64,000 nucleotides of DNA from Centrapalus pauciflorus (Eukaryota; Streptophyta; Magnoliopsida; Asterales; Asteraceae). Location: positions 62,501-126,500 of the forward strand of contig JAANYP010000154.1 of NCBI GenBank assembly GCA_020465985.1, written 5' to 3'. The notes below the pieces were generated by a model. The model ran no database searches. It saw only the letters and a program-made list of their open reading frames with translations, and was not told the origin of the DNA. Position 1 is the first letter of the stretch. Every line of letters begins with the position of its first letter. This document shows, one piece after another, positions 54,683 through 64,000 of this stretch. Made by a program: the position numbers and the translations under genes.

Positions 54683-55092
54683 GGTTCATCAGCGTACCTA
54701 TAAGATTTCAGCGTACCAAGCGTACCCTAATATGAATGATCATTCACATATATTTTTTTTGAATAGACATATATAAGACAACATTATAAGACTTTTTTTC
54801 AAAAGAAGTAACATCATAAATCTTGTGAATGGTAAAAAAAGATCATGTGAATGGTCGTTCACACCATTCACATGGTGTGAAATGACCATTCACATGGATG
54901 ACCATTCACATAAATTTGCATTGAGCATTCACAAAATTTTTAAGGACACATAAAGTGTGAATGTATATGAAATTCATATATCATGTGTATAACATTAAAT
55001 TAAACATGGTTATGAGAAAAAAATTTTAAAAAATGTTTTTTAAGGTTGGTACCTTCGGGTGCACTTGATTTCGAGAGGTACTTTTTTTAACC
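54683..55092. mobile_element. Family B TA-linked element, copy B2 (410 bp, inverted relative to B1)
   Basis: Left end GGTTCATCAGCGTACC, right end (reverse complement) GGTTAAAAAAAGTACC. Co-linear with the reverse complement of B1. Confidence 0.85.
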
Positions 55093-55095
55093 TAA

Positions 55096-55219
<124 letters not shown>

Positions 55220-55222
55220 TCA

Positions 55223-55944
55223 AGATCAATGGGGTACCGGGGAACCATTTATAGCCAATCATTTATAATTAAAATCATTAAAATATAATATAAATTTTGC
55301 TTAAAACTATTTCCCACATTAATTAATGTTGGGGGTAAAAATGGTATTAAAAAGTTTAAATTAGAATCAAAGATTCTGTGTAGCCCATGAAAATCTTCAT
55401 TTCAGTTAATATTATTCCTTACATCCATACTAAACATGTGCAATGATGACATTCCATAAAGCACGATTGAACATGTTCAATACCGTCAATATTTGTTTGT
55501 CACCAAAACGGTTAACAACGACTAAAAACACAATAAACCCCGATTGCACATGTTCAATAACGTGTAAATGAAATTGAACCTTCACGAACGGTTTGATAAA
55601 AATAATAAAAATATTTATTTGATACCTCCGGTTGAACATGTCCACTAAAACCCATTGTCGAATCCAATTGAACATGTTCACTAAAACCGATTGTCGAATC
55701 CGATTGAGCATATTCACTAAAACTCATTGTCAAATCCAATTGAACATGTTCATTAAAACCCATTTCGAAATTTATTATAATTATATTTTATGGAAGTAAA
55801 TCTCTATAATTAGGGTATCTATTAATTTATTAGTTGTCATCTATTATTTAAGATAAACCTAATTGACTATATGTCCCTTTTAAACTTATAACCAAATATG
55901 GATGAACTCCGGTTCCCCAGTCTAACATGGTACCTCATTGATCC
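55223..55944. mobile_element. Family I TA-linked element (722 bp)
   Basis: Ends AGATCAATGGGGTACC and GGATCAATGAGGTACC, each with a GGGGAACC half-site further in (17-24 and 27-34). The interior 55440-55760 has repeated CCGATTGAACATGTTCA words with the palindrome TGAACATGTTCA. (TA)n on the right. Confidence 0.85.
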
Positions 55945-55947
55945 CGA

Positions 55948-55949
<2 letters not shown>

Positions 55950-56034
<85 letters not shown>
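55950..56034. repeat. (TA)n microsatellite
   Basis: Shared by I and D2. Confidence 0.97.
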
Positions 56035-56038
<4 letters not shown>

Positions 56039-56040
56039 CA

Positions 56041-56437
56041 TGTTTACTCATACCCTTCTATATCGTATGAACGTGAGAACCATTCTAAAATATGTGCATT
56101 TAATGTATAAAATTATGCATTTGATGCTAAAACTTATACTTTTGAAAAATTTATGCATTTTATGCAAACATTTACCCATCTTATTCTAAAATTTGTCCAT
56201 TTTATATATGAATTGTGCATTAGAGAAAGTTTGTGCATTTGAAGTTCAAATTTGTGCATTTAGTATTTAATTTAATGAATATAAATTTTAAATGTAATTT
56301 TAGTGTTAGATTATGATATTTAATTAATATTTAAGAATAATAATGATTTTAAGTTACAACTTTGATTTTTAAATTTGTGCATTTTGAAGTGGTTCTCATA
56401 TTTTCACAAATTTATGTGTTTTTATCGGAACTCAACC
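56041..56437. mobile_element. Family D TA-linked element, diverged copy D2
   Basis: Co-linear with D1 (TTTGTGCATTT words, GTGAGAACCATTC near the left end, GTTCTCA near the right end), but both termini have decayed. No (TA)n on the right. Confidence 0.65.
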
Positions 56438-57447
56438 CACATGTTTGTTTGTAGTTGTGATGAAGAGAAGAGTCAACTACAAGAGATGGATAAGTCGATT
56501 TAAAATAATAGGCACGCGTTCAAGTTCAATTTAAGATTGGTTGACTTATGATAAGTCAAACTTTTCATAATATTTCTATTCATTTGTTTCAATAATTTCA
56601 TTTGTTTGATTATAAACTTCCAATATTGGTAAGATAAGTATGACGTGGTTGGATAAACAATAAATATGCTATTATATATAATTCCCTAAAGTAGAAAACA
56701 AATCAATTATTGTACATGAGATAGTATTGTCAACCATGTATACTATTTTCTATTAATTAACTTCATTATTAAATCATAAGGTTTTTATATAAAAAAGATC
56801 ATTATTGATACAACAATTAATAAAAATGTTATCCTTAAAAAAAGCAAAAGAAAAAACGCAAATTTCTTTTTTTTTTTTCTTTGCCATTTATCAAGATTGC
56901 TTACCGTGGATGAGGATGAACAAAAAACATTTTAAATCATTAAATATCAGAAACAAATATGAACGGTTTGGTTCTTGATTCGTTTCATTCTGTTTATTAT
57001 GTTCTTCATTATAAAACTAGGAAATACGGACTGATACCATCCAATCCAGTTATCGACTCTAATATTTTAGTTTCTTGTTGCAATCCAAACAGGTTTTTTG
57101 ACCATTAAACCATGATAGATGTTCTAGGTACGGGTTTTATTTACTAAAAAGAATTTATGATATACATAGCTATAATTATGGTACAATAAATTTTACTTGA
57201 TTATATAAGATGCAATTATTGTGAGTTTGTTGTTGTTTAGGATTAAGGGCTAAATGAATCATTAATCAAGATTAATGTAATAAGCATATGTTAGGATTAG
57301 GATTAAGCACTACAGGTGAGAATTTTTATCAATCTCTCGAAACTGAACTTGTGTCGAATCAGGACCAAATTGAAATGCAACTGAAGTTTTATAATCGGTT
57401 CTATACTAATGATATATCTCAAAAAAATCGGTTCCACTCGTTTTGAT
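56438..57447. other. AT-rich spacer without recognised gene
   Basis: About 1 kb. I see no coding frame; 56955-57120 has GGTTTGGTTCTTGATTCG-like words similar to hAT-type debris at 34.4-34.6 kb. Confidence 0.5.
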
Positions 57448-57455
57448 ACTAGTAC

Positions 57456-57965
57456 ATAGGGGTGTTATTCGGGCGGGTTAATTGGGTATCGGGTTATTCG
57501 GTTCGGGTTATTCGAGTTTGAGTGTGTGGGTTAGCTACCCGAACCCGAACCAAATAAGGGGACGGGTTAAATGGGTATCGGGTATTCGGTTTGGGTTAAA
57601 TGAGTTATTCGCTTTTGGTCTAAAAAATAAAATCATCTACAAAGTAGTTTAAATGAGTTGGGTAATTTGGGTAAAACGAGTTAAATGGTTTGAGTATCAA
57701 AATTGGGTATTTACATATTTACATTCTATATATAAACAATTTTAGTTATAAGTATAAACAAATCAAAAAATGACAAATATATATTAATCGGGTTATTTGG
57801 GTACCCGAATAAGCATAAATATTACCCGTAAGCCGAACCGAATTACTTATTCGGGTACCATTTAAACCGAATAAGAAACCCGAAAACCGAATAATCCGAC
57901 TCATTTAACCCGATTAAGGTTCGGTTTGGATGGGTTATTCGGGTTCGGTTATTTTGCACACCCCT
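57456..57965. mobile_element. hAT-type MITE (510 bp) with 8-bp target duplication
   Basis: Flanked by ACTAGTAC on both sides (57448-57455 and 57966-57973). Ends AGGGGTGTTATTCGG (after two extra bases) and AGGGGTGTGCAAAATAACC. The interior is rich in GGGTTATTCGGGT words inverted between halves. An 8-bp duplication and AGGGGTG ends fit hAT. Confidence 0.8.
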
Positions 57966-57973
57966 ACTAGTAC

Positions 57974-58246
57974 AACCTATCTCATCCACTTCAATTGATA
58001 ACTTTGACTCCTAATTAAGTAATTATATCATCTTTAACTTCTCAACAAAGTAAACAATCGATATCTTCAAAATCAGGAATCAATGTCTTTAAAAAAAAAA
58101 AAAAAAAAGAAGCAATCGTTAAAAAAACAAACAAGAATTGATACTATATCTTCATCTTCAAAAATAATACATAGCATCATTTACGTCAAATAATACATAA
58201 AAATATCAAATAAGATTTTACTTTTTTATTGTTTAATTTATTCATC
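57974..58246. other. Non-coding spacer
   Basis: A-rich, poly(A) at about 58090-58108, no feature recognised. Confidence 0.4.
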
Positions 58247-58505
58247 TTGAATTCTTATCCATATTCTGTGCATAACCAATTTAGTCAATTAGTAAAACAC
58301 CCCCTTCTAATTACACCCCTAATTACCTTTTTAATTACTTAAATCATTATATAATTATTAATTGATTTGACTTTTCCGTTCAAAAAAAATTGATTTGACT
58401 ATTAATCATTAAATAACTATTAAATGATTATCGATTGATTTGATTATGTAATAATTATTTAATTAATCATTATTCAATGATTGTTAATGAATTATATAAA
58501 TTAAA

Positions 58506-58961
58506 GGGATAATTACTAAAATAGCCAAATCTCACACTTTTATTCACTTTTTAGCCATTTTATATACATTTTACCAAAATAGCCACACTTTACGTTACCA
58601 CATTTACGTGATAGCCACAATTTACGTGATTTGTACTTTTTTTCATTTTTTTAATGCATTACGTTACAAAAGGTGTTTGGTCACGTAAATTGTTGTACTT
58701 GGTCACGTAAAGTGTGACATGACATCCCACCAAACATTCATGGGGAAGGAGCAAAAATGGTCACGTAAAGTACAACAATTTACGTGACCAGACACCTTTT
58801 GTAACGTAATGCATTAAAAGATGAAAAGAAGTACAAATCACGTAAATTGTGGCTATCACGTAAATGTGGTAACGTAAAGTGTGGCTATTTTGGTAAAATG
58901 TATATAAAGTGGCTAAAAAGTGAATAAAGGTGTGAGATTTGGCTATTTTAGTAATTATCCC
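58506..58961. mobile_element. MULE-type MITE (456 bp), near-perfect hairpin
   Basis: Ends GGGATAATTACTAAAATAGC on both strands and arms of about 200 bp with repeated CACGTAAA/TTTACGTG words. The 9-bp duplication TAAATTAAA lies on both sides (58497-58505 and 58962-58970). A 9-bp duplication with long arms is the mark of Mutator-like elements. It lies within the larger MULE. Confidence 0.92.
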
Positions 58962-59061
58962 TAAATTAAATCACACCCCTCCCCTAATAAACCAAAAAGA
59001 TAATTTAATGATTTCATAAATTACATAATACTCATTGATAAAAATAAATTTGTACAAATTA

Positions 59062-62000
59062 TCACTCCAACAGTACAGACGCATTGCATTCAGTATTATG
59101 GGCTTGTTTATAGGCAAGTAACCGATCTTTATACAATTTTTCCCATCCACTTTTTTTTTTTTTTTTTTTTTTTTTTATGGAACGCAAGTTATACCGACAA
59201 ACAGTCGGCATTGGGTAACCTTCCTGCAGATCAACTTTTATAAAATGATTTCCATGTACATGTGCGATTGTGATGGATTCATTTTCAGAACGTGGGGTTG
59301 ACCAAAGAGGAAAATACGTCTTGCTGTCTTCATTTGTTAAACAATAAAGAATGCACTCATACTTATTAGCGATCAAAATTCCAGAATCAGGCATAAACAA
59401 CCAATGATGACTTGGTGCAAATCCGGAACCTTTCCAATTTAAAGATTCTTTCACTCTTTCGTAAGCAATGATTGTTTTATAATGTTTCTTATTTTTACGT
59501 AACTCCTCCAATAATTCACCGCGAACTGTTGGCCATTCGTTTTGATGTCGACCTATAGCAACAGCTATTGATCAAAAACCACAATTTCCACCACCTTCAA
59601 CATCTTCTATGTCGATGACAAATGGTTGAAAAATGATGGAATTTCATTCATGAGTGGATGGTTGTATCGTACTGGTTCCTATATAAAATCGATAAAAATT
59701 CTTAATAGCAACCATCCAATAAATTGGATACATAATTATAAATATCATACATTATACTTGGATTGTCGGTGGATGAGAATAATACTCATCTTGTTGTGTA
59801 AGAACGTGATGAGCGTATCCATATTGCCATGAACTTGCCGGTTCCTAACGCTTCATATAAAACAAAGTGAATCCAATAGATAATGAAAAACATAAATAAA
59901 CATAAAAATAAATATTTAATACATGTATTGGCTGGTAATTTATTAAGTTTTGCATAAACGGATCTTGTCCAAAAAAGTCGTTCACCATTGATGACGACTT
60001 TTGATATACGTAGTCTTGGTATGCTGGTGAGTGATCCAAAACAGATGGTATTCGATCATTCAAGTCAAAAACAACTGGCCTATAGAAGCGGCAGGACTGT
60101 GTTGTATGTGGATCGCGATACACATTTTCACTATGTCTTGGTGGCTCGTGTTGGGGTTGCGGATCGCGATACACATATTCACTATGTCTTGGTGGCTCGT
60201 GTTGATGTTGTGGAACGTGATACACGTATTCACTATGTCTTGGCGGTTCGTTCAAGTCAAATTGACGCGACATAGCTTGTTTGCCCTTATTTGGACGACC
60301 ACGAGTACTTTTTTAGACAGAAGGTTTACCAACAGATTTGGTAGTTGAAAAAATTTTCCCCTTCAGTCTGCTCAGCATACCTAACTTTTCTGTACGATCC
60401 TGTTTTGCAAAAGTTTCTTTGAATTCATTGAGCTCTGCACCAGAAGATATGTCATCCGCTTCATCTTGGTTGGGGTTAAACACCTATAGTGTCGTCCAGA
60501 ATGCATCAACCGTTTGTAGCGGAATGAACAAATCTTCCTTTAAATAATGATCAAGTTCATGCGCACATGGTAACCCATAACTGGTACGAAGTTTACACCC
60601 ACAATTTTCAGTCGTTATATTTTCTATGTTGTTAAGCCGTTGTAGTTCAGACCAAAGTTTTTATAAAGCATATTTTGACACTTTTCCATTTAAAATCCTA
60701 AAAAGACGTGAATTTATCCTATGTGACACTTTTATTCTACTATTTTCTAATTTTTCTAGAACTGACGAGTGTTGTAATTTTATTATTTCTTCTATTTTTT
60801 CTACTATTGCATCTAACTTATTTCGTGATGAATTTAATAAACTTTTTAGACCGGCATGTTGGCTCTCCACTCTGTTTGTCGTGTTGTTACCGAAAGTGAG
60901 AGACTTGTCACACCAAGCTGACACAAACATTTCTTTATATGGGTTCAGCCAAGTATCATTCACATATGCAAGCACATGCGCTGAAACTATTAAAAGTCAA
61001 ATAAAAAATATGTCATAATCAAATAAGTTAAAAAAATATATTTTAAAATTATAAGAAAAAATATATTATTTATAATGGTACATTTAGCATCATGCAGATA
61101 CCGTTGTAGACTGATGTAATTATTTACATAGATGTCTTCTGACGAAGATTCAACCAATTTATCCCACTTATGTTGAAATAAATTCCAACCTTGTAGATTA
61201 AAACATGGTCGGTAATTTTTCAAAATATCTTGGGAGATATGCCGTCTGCATAGCAATTTATGGGCTTACGGAAAAACGATTGTGCATTCTTTCATTAATG
61301 CCAACTCTCTATCAGTAACAATCACTTTTGGTTGAACCTTTGGATTCATCATTGATTTTAGTTGGTTCAACGCTCAAACGTAATTTGTTGTTATTTCCCT
61401 ATGCATTATGGCGTAACCAATACAAAATGTCGTATTGGTTGAAGTTACGCCAACCATTTGTAAAAGTGACATATTATACTTGTATGACAATATAAGTTAT
61501 ATGATTAGACAATAAAACTAATAATTATAAAATATAAAGAAATTATAAAATATTTTTTGTATACCTGTTTGTCTTATATGTGGCATCAATTAATAGAACT
61601 TGTGGAAATGATCTCCAGATCGTTAAAGATATTGGATGAAAAAAAATAGATCAACCAATTCATTAGTAGCTTCATTTTTATTAAGTCGACACAGAAATCC
61701 CTTGCAATTCAAAGCGGTGAAAAGAACCTCCAAAGGGGTTTTACCATCATCGTTGATGGTTTTACCTTTATACTTTTCATTGTACACATTTTTTAACGAT
61801 GATAAATTATTTTCATTTCGATCCTTTATAAAAGCAAGAATATCACGTGGACTCACATGAGTCTTGCTCAATTCTGCCACAATATTTCTTTCCTCCTCAT
61901 TGAGACACATCGCATATGGATGTCCCTCCATACTATTGGCAGCTAAATGAGTATGCGTACCACAAGTCACTGTTAACTTCCACGATTTAGTAGAATTATC

Positions 62001-62381
62001 ATTACGACGAGAAACAATCTCAAAAGGACACCCAATTTTTTTTTGTTGCAGTATCTCTAGAAATAGATCCGACACCTTTATATTCACCACCTCGATCACA
62101 ATTTAGCCAAACTTTTCTCAGTTCTTTTCTTTTTTGAAAACTTCGAACGTTTTCTTACAAAAACTATTCCTATAGATATTGCTACATTATTCACTCAATT
62201 TATTAATTTTTCAAAGGTCGCAAAGTCCTATATAAAAAACATAATTATACGCATTTATAATAGATTGACAAAAATATCATTACGGAACATAAGAAATATA
62301 TGTATAATAAATTGACAATAATACCTCAGGTGCGGTAAACTCTGTAGTGGTATCGATAACATAGTCTTCGGATCTCGACAT
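59062..62381 (-). pseudogene. MULE transposase with SWIM finger and C-terminal OTU protease domain, multi-exon, broken
   Basis: Likely start MSRSEDYVIDTTTEF (62381). Exon 1 ends at 62325; introns are predicted at 62228-62324, 61479-61564 and about 60981-61081, each GT-AG, and probably more near 59.6-59.9 kb. Exon 2 has the N-terminal DNA-binding-like region (GCPFEIVSRR, WKLTVTCGTHTH). The DDE core shows LIDATYKTN (first Asp), VIVTDRELALMKE (second Asp) and the later NRVESQHAGLK (Glu). A SWIM zinc finger follows, CGCKLRTSYGLPCAHEL at about 60600. The linker has three EPPRHSEYVYRDPQPQH-like repeats (60100-60250). The C-terminus resembles OTU cysteine protease (EGGGNCGF with the catalytic Cys, NEWPTVRGELLEEL). 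At least six stops and three frameshifts make it inactive. An intact enzyme would cut and join MULE ends in the nucleus. Confidence 0.85.
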
Positions 62382-62389
62382 CTTGAAAG

Positions 62390-63239
62390 ATTTAAATAAC
62401 AAATGAATTGAAATTATACGAATGAAATAACTCCAACACAATCAAGAGAGATGAAAAAAGTAAGATTATTACATTATTTTACCAAAAAAAATTCTTCAAA
62501 GCCTTGCAAAAAATATTTTGATGATAGATTGGAAAAATAAGTTTGAAGGAAAAGAGTAATGGAGAGAGTGTCCATGGTTTTTTTAAGAAGGAATGCGTCC
62601 ACGATTTTATACCAAACGTTCACGTTACAAAAACGAATAATTGTTGCTTTGGTTTTCGTAAATTAGAAATCATAAAGTAATTTTTTTATTGGTTTTTGTG
62701 CCCAGTTTGATAAGATAAAATTTGGTTTTCAATTTTCTTATATAAATAAATAAATTAATTAATTAAATGTATTTTTAGTTTATAAAAAAATAAAGTATTC
62801 ATTTTGTACATCAATTTCTTCAATATTTGATTACATATTTAAATATTGGAATTTTCCGCTTCCACCTCAATTTGATGAATTAAATGACCGTAATTCATTT
62901 TGTTTTGTTTTTTTGGTTTTTGGTTTTGTCTCACAAGATGCATACAAAATATCAACTTTTGTTATTCATATTTTTCGTGTAAAAAATAGGTTTAATATGA
63001 AAAAAACATGTTTTTTTTTGTTTTTGCGGTATAGTCTATCCATGTTATTTTTTACCAAGTTTTGAATTTTTTTAGAAATCAAGTTTGGATTTTTTTAAAT
63101 AAATTTCAGTCAATATTTTCAGGTTTTGCTTTTGTAATTCTATGTTACTTTTTTACTGATAAAACCTATTAATATTAACAGAATGTATTGTGCTATAAAT
63201 TTTTAATATATGAGAAGTAAAAAAATTGATTTGAAAAAA
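62390..63239. other. 5' non-coding part of the MULE
   Basis: AT-rich leader upstream of the transposase start; no gene seen. Confidence 0.4.
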
Positions 63240-63553
63240 AAAGAGGCGTGTAATTAGCACGCGGGACCCACATAATGAAAAACAAAAAATTAAAGATGAT
63301 GTGACAATAGGGGGTGTGTCATAAGCATTCACGGGTCCACATCATAAAATAACAAAAAAATAATAAAGATGATGTGACAATAAGGGGTGTGTGATAAGTA
63401 TATGTGGGTCCCACATTTCTTAAAAATAAAAAAAATAATATATTGATGTGACATTTGTGAGACCCACACCACTAATCAAGTAATTAAGAAGAAGGGAGGT
63501 GTGCAATTAACATAATTAAAGAATTTAGGGGGTGTGCGTATAGCAATGCCCTT
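63240..63553. repeat. Sub-terminal direct repeats and right terminal region of the MULE
   Basis: Two or three copies of an AAAGATGATGTGACAATARG-like unit followed by GGGTGTGT (about 63290-63395), then GGTGTGCAATTAA and the terminal GGGGGTGTGCGTATAGCAATGC. Confidence 0.6.
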
Positions 63554-63656
63554 TTGAATTCTTTTATTAAATTTCGTCATTACGTTTACTCACTTTTTCA
63601 AAACATTTATGATTATGAAAGCATTCTTTGTTAAAGTAACACTTGTTTTTTTTATA

Positions 63657-63972
63657 GGGTTAATATTGAAAAAACCCTATAAATTTTTCTCATTTTCACG
63701 ATTAAGTCCCTAAACGTTTTTTTTTATTATTTAAGTCCCTAAACTATTTTCGTATTATTCAAAAGGATATATTTTTGACTGGCTACCGGATGAGTATGTA
63801 AAACACAACCAATAAAATACAAAATTTAGGAACTTAATCGCTAAAACATGTAAATATAGTGAGTTTTTTGAATAACACAAAAATTGTTAAGGGACTTAAA
63901 CAATAAAAAAAAAAGTTTAGGGACTTGATCACAAAAATAAGGAAAGTTTATAGGGTTTTTCGATATTAACCC
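63657..63972. mobile_element. MITE (316 bp) with inverted ends GGGTTAATATTGAAAAAACC
   Basis: Both ends start GGGTTAATAT(T/C)GAAAAA followed by CCCTATAAA; inner words AGTCCCTAAAC are inverted between halves. Flanks are A/T homopolymers, so no target duplication can be assigned. Confidence 0.75.
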
Positions 63973-64000
63973 ATAAAAATAAACACTTCATGAGCGAATA

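Larger units (their letters stand above)
58257..63553 (-). mobile_element. Probable Mutator-like element (MULE), about 5.3 kb, decayed
   Basis: Encloses the MULE transposase pseudogene. The right end carries GGGCATTGCTATACGCACACC on the minus strand (63520-63551), and the left side has a CACCCCC/AATTAC-rich stretch of the same kind (58290-58350). TTGAATTCTT occurs on both sides (58247-58256 and 63554-63563), a plausible 9-10 bp target duplication. The left terminus proper is not well matched, so the limits are tentative. Confidence 0.55.

Noticed and set aside
59988..60348. Plus-strand frames of 95 and 105 codons with repeated DTHIHYVLVAR or similar
   Set aside because: Complement of the MULE linker repeats; the minus-strand frame connects in register with SWIM upstream.

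Overview
This is nuclear DNA of a flowering plant, most likely a eudicot. The window is AT-rich and full of LTR retrotransposons, MITEs, a Mutator-like transposon and (TA)n microsatellites. I found no intact host gene, tRNA, rRNA, CRISPR array or bacterial-type operon. Almost every open frame belongs to a mobile element or is a by-product of a microsatellite.

Layout. (1) 1-11854: a tandem array with a 4723-bp period, minus strand, arranged LTR-internal-LTR-internal-LTR. The internal part carries only a Ty3/gypsy-type gag plus fossil scraps of pol (a TR-GAG-like non-autonomous retrotransposon). The left end lies outside the window. (2) 11855-15455: microsatellites and short inverted-repeat elements. 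One of these is broken first by a foldback element and then by an LTR. (3) 15456-31830: an old plus-strand Ty3/gypsy chromovirus whose 3' LTR was hit by a younger, nearly complete minus-strand Tekay-like chromovirus (22423-31047, 5-bp target duplication TCCAT). The younger copy carries an apparent 89-bp spliceosomal intron in its reverse transcriptase. (4) 31831-33107: decayed sequence ending in a reverse-transcriptase fossil. (5) 33112-56437: a long run of elements separated by (TA)n tracts. It includes a roughly 5-kb tandem duplication around an assembly gap (41339-41575) and a large foldback. (6) 56438-64000: a hAT-type MITE, a decayed MULE with DDE transposase, SWIM finger and C-terminal OTU protease remnant, a 456-bp MULE-type MITE with a clean 9-bp target duplication, and one more MITE.

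Most notable observation. At least nine sequence families (called A to I here; 22 instances counting partial and duplicated ones) with largely unrelated interiors sit next to or between (TA)n tracts. They share the same terminal signature: a 16-bp end GGWTCNNNNGAGWACC, then further GWACC/GAACC half-sites ending near positions 34 and 42-45 from the end. Adjacent members share one (TA)n tract, forming trains of up to six elements. None encodes a protein that I can see. I infer a (TA)n-associated, trans-mobilised transposon superfamily. Microsatellite-targeting elements have a precedent in the rice Micron family, but the shared tripartite terminus across unrelated families may be undescribed. Family letters are local labels only.
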